DNA of 45,825 nucleotides from Desulfonauticus sp. (GCA_030950395.1 JAUZRP010000107.1:1-45825); one strand, 5' to 3'; counted from the stretch's first letter, positions 8,158-15,728 are shown. Translations and numbers: made by a program. The notes: generated by a model not told the origin, from the letters alone.

Positions 8158-9855
8158 TTAACTCCATTTTACTGATTTATTTTTAACTTCATAAATCTTA
8201 TCACAATTTTTTATAGTTGAATGTCTATGGGCTATAATTAAAAGAGTTTTATTTTTACTTAAATCAAATATTTCTTGCATTATCTCTTTTTCAGTTTCAT
8301 AATCAAGGGCACTAGTAGCTTCGTCTAAAACCAATACTTCTGGATTAGAATAAATTGCCCTTGCAATGCCAACTCGTTGTTTCTGGCCCCCACTTAGCAT
8401 TATCCCACCTTCTCCTACCCGGGTATAAATTCCCTGTTTTTTCTTAAAAAAATCCCATATCCTTGCTTTTTGTAAAGCCTCTATTATCTTTTGTTCGTCA
8501 AATTCTCTTCCAAAAGCCACATTTTCTCCCACAGTCCCATCAAACAAGTAAATAGTTTGGGGGATAAAACCTATCTTTTTCCGCCATGATTTTACATTAT
8601 TTTCACTTAACTTGGTATCATCTATAAAAATATTCCCTTTTATGGGCTTATAAATTCCAATAATTAAATCAATTAAAGTACTCTTACCTGCCCCGCTTTC
8701 TCCAATAAAAGCAACTTTTTCTCCTCTTTTAATTATTAAATTCACGTCTTCTAAAATATTCTTACCTTCTTCATATCCAAAAGTAAGATTTTGAACTTCT
8801 ATTTTTTTATTAAAATCTATTTTTTCATCTCCTAAATCCTCAACCTCATACATTAAATCATTATGCACTATATCAAATGATTTTTTATAAAAAGCTAATT
8901 GATTAATAGAATTAAATATTCTATTAACTGAAGGCATAAGTCTATAAAGCGCTAAAACAAACATTGTAATCATCCCAAGCGCAACGCCAATATCAGTATT
9001 ATATTTCCACACCAAATAAACTACTATAAATATAACCAAACTAAATCCTATAGCTTCTAAAAATAATCTTGGAAAATGAGATAAAGTTTGGTTGATAATA
9101 TTTGTTTTAGCAAATGAAAAGCTAGCTTGGCTAAATTTGTTTAAAATTTCTTGTTCATTTCCAATTAACTTTATAAATTTAAAATTTCCAAAAGTACTGT
9201 TTATAACTTTATAAAAATCATTTTGAAACTTACTCCTTTTAACACCTTCTGTCTTTATTTTTTTAGTAACTATTTTTATCAAAATAATACCATTTACAAT
9301 TAAAAAAGCTGTCATCAAAAAAGTTATTTTATAATTTATATAAAGCATCATAGAATATAAGATTATAACTATAGCTATTTCTGACAATAAAAACAATAAA
9401 GCTGAAATAAATAATGTTAAGTTATTTGCTTCATTTACTATATTTTTAGTTAAAGTAGCGCTATTTTTAGTCACAAAATCTTTATATGGAAATTTAATGT
9501 AATTTTCAAATAATCTATAGGCAATAAGATGATACCTGCTAAAAGCAAATCTGGATAACAAATAAAAATAAAACAAATTAATAGCACTTCTAAAGATATA
9601 AAAAACGATAAGCACTAAACCAAAAGCTATAACAAAATTTTGAGGATTAGAAAAATGAAATAAATAGTAAACTTGCTTTATGTATTTATTAACAAAAACC
9701 TGATTAAAGTCAGTGGCTACTCTAATAAAAGGCATGATCACTGAAATTCCAGCAGTTTCTATAATGGCTATAACAATAGAAAAAAATAAAAGAACTAAAA
9801 GATATATTTTATCTCTTCTTGTTAATAAATATCGTAACCTTTTTAATATTTCCAT
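8158..9855 (-). CDS. PglK-like ABC flippase for lipid-linked oligosaccharide
   Basis: A single-chain ABC half-transporter of 565 residues. The N-terminal part (to about residue 310) has six membrane helices. The C-terminal ATPase has Walker A GESGAGKST, signature LSGGQKQR, Walker B VLVLDEATSALD and the H-loop histidine in IAHRHST. The membrane domain resembles remembered Campylobacter jejuni PglK (WlaB) almost along its whole length (for example ETAGISVIMPFI, FVLALYRLMPS, FGYE before the ATPase). PglK flips undecaprenyl-diphosphate-linked heptasaccharide for N-glycosylation. No glycosyltransferase or PglB lies beside it, so the substrate here is open. An MsbA-type lipid exporter is the alternative. 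AT-rich codon use matches the ATPase downstream. Confidence 0.85.
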   Translation of the reverse strand: MEILKRLRYLLTRRDKIYLLVLLFFSIVIAIIETAGISVIMPFIRVATDFNQVFVNKYIKQVYYLFHFSNPQNFVIAFGLVLIVFYIFRSAINLFYFYLLSRFAFSRYHLIAYRLFENYIKFPYKDFVTKNSATLTKNIVNEANNLTLFISALLFLLSEIAIVIILYSMMLYINYKITFLMTAFLIVNGIILIKIVTKKIKTEGVKRSKFQNDFYKVINSTFGNFKFIKLIGNEQEILNKFSQASFSFAKTNIINQTLSHFPRLFLEAIGFSLVIFIVVYLVWKYNTDIGVALGMITMFVLALYRLMPSVNRIFNSINQLAFYKKSFDIVHNDLMYEVEDLGDEKIDFNKKIEVQNLTFGYEEGKNILEDVNLIIKRGEKVAFIGESGAGKSTLIDLIIGIYKPIKGNIFIDDTKLSENNVKSWRKKIGFIPQTIYLFDGTVGENVAFGREFDEQKIIEALQKARIWDFFKKKQGIYTRVGEGGIMLSGGQKQRVGIARAIYSNPEVLVLDEATSALDYETEKEIMQEIFDLSKNKTLLIIAHRHSTIKNCDKIYEVKNKSVKWS

Positions 9856-9983
9856 ACATTCGTTCCTTTTTTCTCTTTTTTAGATAGTGAACTATTCCTA
9901 TAAATAAAGCCAACTGATAGCAGTATCACATCATTTTATCATATAAAAAAGCCATTGTCTGGCATTTTAAAATTTATTCTTTA

Positions 9984-10724
9984 TTACGTTTCCATAGGAG
10001 CTAACTTGCCCACACTACATAAATAAACTACACTTTCCTCTTGACCATCTAATTCCATAAGTTCGTTTAATTCATCATCAAAAAAAGCTCCTACAGGACA
10101 AGAACCCAAGTTTAAATTCGCGCTAGCCAGCAAAACATTTTGCATCATATGTCCTGCATCAAGCAAAATATATCTTAACCCCCTATGACCGTATTTAATC
10201 ATATTTTGTCTAAAAATAGCACTTATAATAATGTTTACCGCTGCCATTTGCACAAAGCTTTGTCCCAAACAACAACTCGCCATTGACTCAGAGAAATCAC
10301 CTTTTTTATATAATGTCAAAGAATTATGTTCTGGAGAAAAAAAATAAAAACCAGGGGATAACTTTTCCACCCTATTTACCTGCACATAGACCTGACAGGG
10401 ATACAGCCCCCCTGCAGAAGGAGAGGTCTTTAGAGCATAAAAACCTGCCCTTCCTGTTACTCCATAAGCAGCAAACAAAAGATAACTCATTTCCTGAAAA
10501 GACAGAGATTGATCGGTAAAATTGCGTACAGAACGGCGTTTTTGCAAAATACTCACAAAAGCATCTTCTTTTGGGCATTCTAGAGAGAAAAGCTTTCCTT
10601 TAACCTTTTTTTCTTTTTCAGTTCCAGGCCCTATTCTAAGAGGTTGGATGTCCAGCAATTTATCTCGAAAAAACTTGGTATTCTGAAAATACTGCCAGCC
10701 TTTACTCTTTTTTAGATCAGGCAT
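9984..10724 (-). CDS. SagB/ThcOx-type nitroreductase-family dehydrogenase
   Basis: A flavin-dependent nitroreductase-fold protein of the SagB group, which oxidises azolines in peptide modification but is often found alone with unknown substrate. Family features are K-R-R-S-V-R-N-F, S-P-S-A-G-G-L-Y-P (FMN site), Y-R/L-D-A-G-H-M-M-Q-N and the late L-G-S-C-P-V-G-A-F. The start is taken at ATG 10724 (246 residues) because AAAGGAG lies at the right distance. An ATG at 10757 would add 11 residues without such a site. No SagC/SagD partner or precursor peptide is visible nearby, so a peptide-natural-product role is not supported. It is transcribed alone. Confidence 0.85.
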   Translation of the reverse strand: MPDLKKSKGWQYFQNTKFFRDKLLDIQPLRIGPGTEKEKKVKGKLFSLECPKEDAFVSILQKRRSVRNFTDQSLSFQEMSYLLFAAYGVTGRAGFYALKTSPSAGGLYPCQVYVQVNRVEKLSPGFYFFSPEHNSLTLYKKGDFSESMASCCLGQSFVQMAAVNIIISAIFRQNMIKYGHRGLRYILLDAGHMMQNVLLASANLNLGSCPVGAFFDDELNELMELDGQEESVVYLCSVGKLAPMET

Positions 10725-10967
10725 AAGTGCTCCTTTAAGGTATGAAATTTTTGACAAACATTATCTGTTATTTTGAGTTGTCAATTTAGACCTGGTTTCT
10801 AAAGGCTATTTGAAGAAATAAGAATAGAGGAGCAGTTCGTGAATTGCCCCTCCAAAATTTTAACTCACGTTTCCCAAAAACTTTACGTTATTCCTAAACT
10901 AAAGTTGCCTCAAAAATAATACGTTACCTGCAAAGCTCCCAATTAGTCCTCACCGTTTGGACAATAA

Positions 10968-11049
10968 AATGTAACGGCGTAAAGTCTAAAATTTGCGTTT
11001 TTGGCTAAACTGTCAAATTGTAACTAATTTAAATTATTGAAAAAATTTT
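10968..11049 (+). repeat. dispersed intergenic element, copy 1
   Basis: It begins with GTAAC at 10971, followed by AAAATTTGCGTTTTTGGCTA, GTCAAATTGTAACTAATT and ATTGAAAAAATTTT in that order. The same order of words recurs at 18387-18469 and 45062-45148 on the minus strand, and in weaker form at 13109-13203 on the plus strand. No open frame and no target duplication were seen. Confidence 0.7.
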
Positions 11050-11129
11050 CTTACTGGACGTGTATATAACTGCTTAAAATAATTTTTGCAGTTGGATCTT
11101 TAAATGATTTTGCTAAGGATGTAAATTTG

Positions 11130-11168
11130 AAAAAAATAAAAAATGCCCTCTGGTTCAGACCAAGGTCC
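11130..11168 (-). terminator. Rho-independent terminator of hydAB
   Basis: On the minus strand CCT-T-GGT-CTGA-ACC-AG-AGG forms a stem with a small internal loop. It is followed by GC and then a T-rich tract (TTTTTTATTTTTTT as complement of 11131-11143). It lies about 40 bases after the hydB stop and fits the end of the hydAB transcript. Confidence 0.55.
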
Positions 11169-11206
11169 TCCCCTCAGGCACATCACAAGCCTATTTAAGA
11201 ATGAAA

Positions 11207-11551
11207 TTATAAAGACAACTTAATACCTTTTTCTTTTAGGGCCTTAATCCTGGCGCTACGATCGTAATAATTGGTATGTAAAAGTCTATGAGACATATGT
11301 CCGCATGGACCTTCATGCAAAAAGCCGTGTTTTTTGTCATATAATTTTTTTATCATTGGATTGTCTTGAGATTTTCTATACTTAAAAAGAGTTGCGTCAG
11401 CTTTATATACAGATTTTTGACGCAGACCTATAAACTCCATCGTAGCTGCAATGGCATCTTTGGTCATATTAAATCCCAAAACCATATACCCCGCTGCAAT
11501 TCCGCAGGCTTTTAAAAAACCTCGTCTGGTCATTTGGGCTATATTTTTCAT
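11207..11551 (-). CDS. hydB: Periplasmic [FeFe] hydrogenase small subunit
   Basis: The small subunit of the Desulfovibrio-type periplasmic hydrogenase. It wraps around the large subunit and carries the export signal for the complex. The 114-residue precursor has a Tat signal near its start (T-R-R-G-F-L-K-A followed by a hydrophobic stretch and A-I-A). The conserved mature parts are YKADATLFKYRKSQDNP, L-Y, and the G-H-M-S-H-R-L-L-H-T-N-Y-Y-D segment. The gene starts 14 bases after hydA stops, with a GGAGG site in between, so the pair is co-translated. The C-terminal tail after the L-H-T motif is shorter than in D. vulgaris as I recall it. Confidence 0.93.
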   Translation of the reverse strand: MKNIAQMTRRGFLKACGIAAGYMVLGFNMTKDAIAATMEFIGLRQKSVYKADATLFKYRKSQDNPMIKKLYDKKHGFLHEGPCGHMSHRLLHTNYYDRSARIKALKEKGIKLSL

Positions 11552-11565
11552 TTTTCCACCTCCCT

Positions 11566-12900
11566 TTAAGCAATTCTTCTCTTTCTATATCTTTTATTTA
11601 TTTTGGCAATCATATACTTGCAAATAGAAGCCTCACGAATACTTGGATCTAAAGGTTGTCCACCACCATCCACACAACCACCAGGACAAGCCATAATTTC
11701 AATAAAATGATAAGGCGACTTGCCAGCTCGAACTTCATCACAGAGCTTAGCTGCATTTTTTAACCCACTAGCCACAGCAACTTTTAACGTTCCAAAATTA
11801 GGAATTTTAATGTCAGCAGTTTTAATGCCCTCGTGAGTACGCACTACTTTAATATCCGGATTAGTCAATTTCTGACCAGACAAAACTTCATAAGCCAAAC
11901 GAAGAGCAGCTTCCATAACTCCACCACTGGTTCCAAAAATAGTAGCTGCACCTGTGGACATACCCAACACAGGATCAGGCTCTTGCTCAGGCAAACTCTT
12001 AAAATCTATCCCGGCTTTTTTAATCATATAAGCCAATTCTCTGGTATTTATAGTAGCGTCTATATCTCTAAACCCACTGTCATCCATTTCAGGTCTTAAT
12101 CCTTCATATTTTTTGGCTATACAGGGCATTATAGATACAGTGTACATTTTGGCAGCTGGAGTTTTTGTTTGCTCAGCTCCATAAGTTTTGGCTAAAGCTG
12201 CAAGCATTCCAATAGGAGACTTACAGGTAGATAAGTGTGGGATTAAATCAGGATAAAAAGTTTCGCAAAATTTAATCCAGGCAGGACAACAAGAAGTAAA
12301 CTGAGGCAAAGGTCTTTCTTTACTTGGATGTTTTATCCTTTCTATCAATTCTGTACCCTCTTCCATAACAGTTACATCCGCGCCCCACTGATTGTCCCAA
12401 ATGTAATCAAAACCCAATTTTCTTAAAGCAGCCTGCATCTTGCCTCCCACATAAGTACCGGTAGGATACCCAAAACACTCCCCAAGGGCATAACGAACAG
12501 CAGGAGCAGGCATAGATACGACTACAGTATTAGGATCTCTTAACTTCTCAAACACCTCTTCCACATAAGAAACACCTTCATAAATAGCCCCAGCAGGACA
12601 ATTAGCCAAGCACTGACCACAATTCATACAAGCTGCAGGATTTACTACTTGATGAATACCATCATCATTTATGGCCTGAATCGCACCGGTTGCACAATGC
12701 TCCTCACACTCTCCGCACCCCTCACATTTGGAAGTATCCACCTGAACAAAATAAATATTGTCCGGATCCACCCCTCTGGGAGCATTAATCAAGTAATCCA
12801 CATCTTCCATTTTTTTCATAGTACCCTCCTTGTCAAATTTTAGGCCTGACAAATCCACCGGCCTAATTTTAGGCGATTTTTTTACTTTACTCCCTGACAT
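11566..12900 (-). CDS. hydA: Periplasmic [FeFe] hydrogenase large (catalytic) subunit
   Basis: Catalyses reversible H2 oxidation in the periplasm, probably passing electrons to c-type cytochromes. Two ferredoxin [4Fe-4S] motifs occur near the N-terminus (CEGCGECEEHC and CMNCGQCLANC). The H-cluster signatures are all present: TSCCPAW (Cys204 as expected proton relay, Cys205 as ligand), M-P-C-I-A-K-K-Y-E and M-A-C-P-G-G-C-V-D-G-G-G-Q. No signal peptide is seen, so export presumably relies on the Tat signal of HydB. The 444-residue frame has two usable starts. ATG 12900 and the in-frame ATG 12819 (417 residues, the usual family N-terminus) each have a strong AGGAGG-type site. A good promoter and a hairpin lie upstream. 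Confidence 0.95.
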   Translation of the reverse strand: MSGSKVKKSPKIRPVDLSGLKFDKEGTMKKMEDVDYLINAPRGVDPDNIYFVQVDTSKCEGCGECEEHCATGAIQAINDDGIHQVVNPAACMNCGQCLANCPAGAIYEGVSYVEEVFEKLRDPNTVVVSMPAPAVRYALGECFGYPTGTYVGGKMQAALRKLGFDYIWDNQWGADVTVMEEGTELIERIKHPSKERPLPQFTSCCPAWIKFCETFYPDLIPHLSTCKSPIGMLAALAKTYGAEQTKTPAAKMYTVSIMPCIAKKYEGLRPEMDDSGFRDIDATINTRELAYMIKKAGIDFKSLPEQEPDPVLGMSTGAATIFGTSGGVMEAALRLAYEVLSGQKLTNPDIKVVRTHEGIKTADIKIPNFGTLKVAVASGLKNAAKLCDEVRAGKSPYHFIEIMACPGGCVDGGGQPLDPSIREASICKYMIAKINKRYRKRRIA

Positions 12901-12919
12901 ACCCTCCTCCTCTGCTAAA

Positions 12920-12963
12920 CGTATCTGAAAACTCTACAGCATTAAATTAGAGTTCCAGATACG
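12920..12963 (-). promoter_or_regulatory. inverted repeat in the hydA 5' untranslated region
   Basis: CGTATCT at 12920-12926 pairs with AGATACG at 12957-12963, and AACTCT at 12930-12935 pairs with AGAGTT at 12949-12954. The small internal loop is asymmetric and the terminal loop has 13 bases. It lies between the predicted hydA start site and the Shine-Dalgarno, so it could be an mRNA structure or an operator. Confidence 0.6.
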
Positions 12964-13016
12964 GTCAAATGGATAGAAAACACAAATAACTTTAATATAG
13001 AATATCTATAATTCAC

Positions 13017-13045
13017 AACATACTAAAAAAATAAAATTATGTCAA
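13017..13045 (-). promoter_or_regulatory. sigma-70 type promoter of hydAB
   Basis: The minus strand has a perfect -35 TTGACA (complement of 13040-13045), a 17-base spacer and -10 TATGTT (complement of 13017-13022). Transcription would start near 13010, giving a leader of about 110 bases that contains the inverted repeat at 12920-12963. Confidence 0.6.
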
Positions 13046-13108
13046 ATAAGTTCACAAAATAAGCAGTACTAATGTACCAATATTAATTAACTAAGACGGA
13101 GAGAAGAC

Positions 13109-13203
13109 AAGGGCTAACTGTATAATCAGGCAGGCTAAAAAAGACACCACTATTTGATTAAACCACCAAATTATAACTTTCTTGAATGATTGAAAAAAGT
13201 TAT
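13109..13203 (+). repeat. dispersed intergenic element, degenerate copy 4
   Basis: TTTGATTAAA, then CAAATTATAACT, then ATTGAAAAAAGTT in the same order and spacing as in the three better copies. The upstream half is poorly conserved (AACTGTATAA near 13118). It lies between the divergent hydA and TM1266 promoters. Confidence 0.45.
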
Positions 13204-13264
13204 CAAACCTGATCGCTGAAAAAATAAAATTTTTTATTTTTTTAGTTACACTTTAAAAAAAGAC

Positions 13265-13293
13265 TTGCACACAATGCTAAAATAGCTTATTGT
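13265..13293 (+). promoter_or_regulatory. possible promoter of the TM1266-hydG operon
   Basis: TTGCAC at 13265-13270, 17 bases, then TATTGT at 13288-13293. Match to consensus is moderate. A start near 13300 would place the whole structured leader on the transcript. Confidence 0.4.
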
Positions 13294-13299
13294 AAACAC

Positions 13300-13479
13300 A
13301 CAGTTTCTAGTCGGACAGAGGTGATTAAGAGGCAAAAACTTTATCTACACTAAAAACCATTAGGCCTGCGGGGAGGGTTTTACCTGAACCAAGGGTTAGA
13401 AAATTTAGGACAAAAATTCTAAATTAAAACCCGACCCGCAAATGCAGGTCGGGTTTTAATTTTTTAGGAGGAGGAAAAA
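13300..13479 (+). promoter_or_regulatory. attenuator-like structured leader of the TM1266-hydG operon
   Basis: Two mutually exclusive folds can be drawn. In the OFF fold, 13424-13436 pairs with 13447-13459 as a terminator. In the ON fold, GGGTTTTA at 13375-13382 pairs with TAAAACCC at 13425-13432, and GGG 13371-13373 pairs with CCC 13435-13437, which uses up the terminator's 5' arm. Between these arms are two more hairpins: AACC/GGTT at 13387-13397 and a 7-bp AATTTAG/CTAAATT at 13402-13425. Together they make a three-way junction. It matches no riboswitch class I could recognise. The ligand or protein is unknown. Confidence 0.65.
13424..13465 (+). terminator. perfect intrinsic terminator just before the TM1266 gene start
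   Basis: A 13-bp perfect stem (TTAAAACCCGACC with GGTCGGGTTTTAA) is separated by 10 bases and followed at once by six T. Only 14 bases separate it from the ATG at 13480, and the AGGAGGAGG ribosome site comes directly after it. No gene ends upstream on this strand, so it must act on the leader of the TM1266 operon. Confidence 0.88.
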
Positions 13480-13728
13480 ATGGACAAAAGAATGGGAGTA
13501 ATAGCAATTATCGTCAAAGACAGAAAAGCTGTCAGTGCAAAGGTAAATGAAATTTTAACAGAATATGGAGAAATTATTATTGGCCGAATGGGGATACCTT
13601 ATAAAGAAAAAAATATTAACATAATTTCGTTAATTGTAGAAGCTACTACCGACGAAATTGGCTCTTTAACAGGGAAGTTAGGTATGCTTCCCCAGGTAGA
13701 AGTAAAGTCCACTTTGATTACCAAATAA
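13480..13728 (+). CDS. TM1266-family [FeFe] hydrogenase system regulator
   Basis: An 82-residue protein of the family annotated as iron-only hydrogenase system regulator (TM1266 type). This is a small ferredoxin-like ACT/NikR-C-like domain found beside hydrogenase maturation genes. The V-I-A-I-I-V-K-D start, Y-G-E-I-I-I-G-R-M-G-I-P and T-D-E-I-G-S-L-T-G-K-L-G segments fit. It lacks an N-terminal ribbon-helix-helix, so direct DNA binding is uncertain. It may bind a small ligand or partner. It is the first gene after the attenuator-like leader and precedes hydG by about 120 bases, so it could sense hydrogenase or metal state for this operon (inference). Confidence 0.85.
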   Translation: MDKRMGVIAIIVKDRKAVSAKVNEILTEYGEIIIGRMGIPYKEKNINIISLIVEATTDEIGSLTGKLGMLPQVEVKSTLITK

Positions 13729-13847
13729 AGTAATATTGCCTGTTAGAGGGATTGGTTAAGTATAAACAACCGCCTTAAAAGTTAGATAATAATTGTCTCG
13801 GCTTATATTTTTAACACTTAACATGAGGTTAAAAAGGAGTTTTTACT

Positions 13848-15341
13848 ATGTTAACAAAAGAAGAACAACTGTGGCGTAAACAACGCTTAGAGCAAATAAA
13901 AAAATGGGAACAACACTGTCCCTGGGAAGATTTCATTGATGACGAAAAAATTCTTCATTTACTTGAAGCCAAAAAGCAACCAGACAAAAAAGAAGTATTG
14001 GCTATTATTGAAAAAGCAAAAGAAAATGCAAGCACTGGCGCCATGCTTAGTCCAGAAGATGTTGCCACTTTAGCTAACACAACTGATCCTGAATTATGGG
14101 AAGCTATCTTTGAAACTGCCTACTGGATAAAAAATAAAGTTTATGGCAACAGGATAGTTTTGTTTTCCCCTCTTTATATTTCAAGTCCTTGCGTAAACAA
14201 CTGTGCTTACTGTGGCTTTAGACAAAGTAACGAGGCCGTAATCACCAAAACTTTAAGCATGGAAGAATTGGAAGAAGAAATTAAAGTATTAACAGATATG
14301 GGGCAAAAAAGGCTTATTGTGGTGTACGGAGAACATCCTCAAAGTGATTGCAAATTCATGTGTAAAAGCATAGAAAAAATATACAGCATCAAAAATGGTA
14401 AAGGTGAAATTAGGCGTGTAAATGTAAATGCTGCCCCCTTGTTTGTAGATGAATACAAAGAAATAAAAAACGTTGGTATTGGCACCTATCAAGTATTTCA
14501 AGAGACCTACCATCATCCCACTTACAAAAAAATGCACCCTGCCAATACCCTCAAAGGACAATATAAATGGCGTCAATTTGCTTTGCATAGAGCCTTAGAA
14601 GCTGGTATTGACGATGTAGCTATTGGAGTTTTGTTTGGTCTTTATGATTGGCGTTTTGAATTATTGGGCTTACTTTATCATGCCTTATCTTTAGAAAAAG
14701 AATTCGGAGTTGGTCCTCATACCATTTCTTATCCTCGCTTGGAACAAGCAGTAAATACGCCTTTAACTGTAAATTCTCCTTATTTAGTCAGTGATGAAGA
14801 CTTTAAAAAATTAGTGGCTATCATAAGACTTATGTGTCCTTATACAGGCTCCATTCTCACTGCTAGAGAGGCTCCAGCTCTAAGAGACGAACTAATCAAA
14901 AAAGGCGGTGTGTCCCAGATGGATGCAGGCACCAGAATTGCTGTGGGCGGATATACAGAAATGCAAAAAAAACATATCCCGGACAAGCAACAATTTATGA
15001 TTCAAGATACCAGAAGTCTGGACGAATTTATTTATGACTTATGCAAACAGGGTTATTTGCCTTCTTTTTGCACTGCCTGCTACCGGGAAGGACGAACAGG
15101 AGACAATTTTATGCCTCTTGCCAAACACGCTACAGTAAAAAACTTTTGCATAGGCAATGGTATTTTGACCTTTAAAGAATATCTTTTGGATTATGCCTCT
15201 CCAAAAGTAAAAGAAATTGGAGAAAAACAAGTAATTCCAAACTACCTAAAATGGTTAGAAACAAACATTCCCAAAGCAGCCAAGCAGGTAAAACTTCTTT
15301 TACAGATGGAAGAACAAGGAAAACGGGATCAACATCTGTAG
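13848..15341 (+). CDS. hydG: [FeFe] hydrogenase H-cluster maturase HydG (radical SAM tyrosine lyase)
   Basis: HydG cleaves tyrosine to p-cresol and dehydroglycine and makes the Fe(CO)2CN synthon of the H-cluster. The 497-residue protein has the radical SAM motif C115-X3-C119-X2-C122 (PCVNNCAYCGF) and the family-specific C-terminal auxiliary-cluster motif C408-X2-C411-X22-C434. This pair distinguishes HydG from ThiH and HydE. AGGAG precedes the ATG. The stop codon directly borders a heptad array, which separates it from the next gene. HydE and HydF, also required for maturation, are not in this window. Confidence 0.96.
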   Translation: MLTKEEQLWRKQRLEQIKKWEQHCPWEDFIDDEKILHLLEAKKQPDKKEVLAIIEKAKENASTGAMLSPEDVATLANTTDPELWEAIFETAYWIKNKVYGNRIVLFSPLYISSPCVNNCAYCGFRQSNEAVITKTLSMEELEEEIKVLTDMGQKRLIVVYGEHPQSDCKFMCKSIEKIYSIKNGKGEIRRVNVNAAPLFVDEYKEIKNVGIGTYQVFQETYHHPTYKKMHPANTLKGQYKWRQFALHRALEAGIDDVAIGVLFGLYDWRFELLGLLYHALSLEKEFGVGPHTISYPRLEQAVNTPLTVNSPYLVSDEDFKKLVAIIRLMCPYTGSILTAREAPALRDELIKKGGVSQMDAGTRIAVGGYTEMQKKHIPDKQQFMIQDTRSLDEFIYDLCKQGYLPSFCTACYREGRTGDNFMPLAKHATVKNFCIGNGILTFKEYLLDYASPKVKEIGEKQVIPNYLKWLETNIPKAAKQVKLLLQMEEQGKRDQHL

Positions 15342-15369
15342 TAATTGGTAATTAGTAATTGGTAAATTG
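15341..15369 (+). repeat. heptad tandem repeat after hydG
   Basis: Four 7-base units in a row (TAATTGG, TAATTAG, TAATTGG, TAAATTG). The array begins at the last base of the hydG stop codon and carries further in-frame stops. Confidence 0.7.
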
Positions 15370-15458
15370 TGTTCGTTAATCGTTGCTTGGGAAACTAATA
15401 AAAATAATCCAAAGCTTTTAATCCAGAATTTATTCTCCGGACAGAAGAGGTTTGCAAG

Positions 15459-15728
15459 GTGCAAAAACTAAAACAAATTTTAGCTCAAAAGGCAAAAGAG
15501 TTGTGTTTAAAATATAAATTAGAAAAGGTATATTTTACCCAAATTTTGGGTAAACGCAGTCATTTTTTAGCTGGTTATGGTCAAGAATCTTTTGTCAGGC
15601 CTAAAAAGATCACCTTAAGTGACCAATTAGCAGTATTTATTGAAGGCGAATTAACCCCAGCACAAAACACTTCTTTAAAGCAAGAATTAATTCCTTTTGC
15701 CCAAAAAATTAAAGAGGGACTTTTATGA
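15459..15728 (+). CDS. unknown 89-residue protein in the hydG-aspA operon
   Basis: I recognise no family. The protein has 89 residues, starts at GTG (AGAGG nine bases upstream), and is basic in its first half (two helical K-rich stretches). It has one cysteine (Cys18) and no signal peptide or membrane segment. The second half looks like a small alpha/beta fold. Its stop overlaps the start of the aspartase-like gene in the sequence ATGA, so the two are translationally coupled. The position between hydG and aspA makes a role in H-cluster assembly or in control of the aspartase plausible, but nothing in the sequence proves it. Confidence 0.7.
   Translation: MQKLKQILAQKAKELCLKYKLEKVYFTQILGKRSHFLAGYGQESFVRPKKITLSDQLAVFIEGELTPAQNTSLKQELIPFAQKIKEGLL

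Larger units (their letters stand above)
10725..11206. other. gene-free region between sagB-like gene and hydB
   Basis: No coding frame is supported. The region contains the terminator after hydB at about 11130-11168, one copy of the approximately 80-nt dispersed element (10968-11049), and an imperfect stem near 10830-10855 (GAGGAGCAG against TTGCCCCTC) with no clear T tract. The promoter of the sagB-like gene should lie in the lower part, but I see no strong match. Confidence 0.6.
12901..13479. other. divergent regulatory region between hydA and the TM1266-hydG operon
   Basis: No gene. From left to right it holds the hydA 5' hairpin (12920-12963), a TTGACA-N17-TATGTT promoter for hydA on the minus strand, a weak copy of the dispersed element (13109-13203), a possible plus-strand promoter at 13265-13293, and the structured leader with terminator in front of the TM1266 gene. 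Confidence 0.75.

Noticed and set aside
10283-10578. Open frames on both strands within the SagB-like gene
   Set aside because: They are shadows of a well-supported nitroreductase-family protein and show no family features of their own.
13365-13410. Resemblance of the TM1266 leader to a TPP riboswitch (GGGGAGG ... CCTGAACC)
   Set aside because: The CTGAGA and ACCC..GAACCTGATC blocks are not present in order, and the downstream genes are not thiamine genes.
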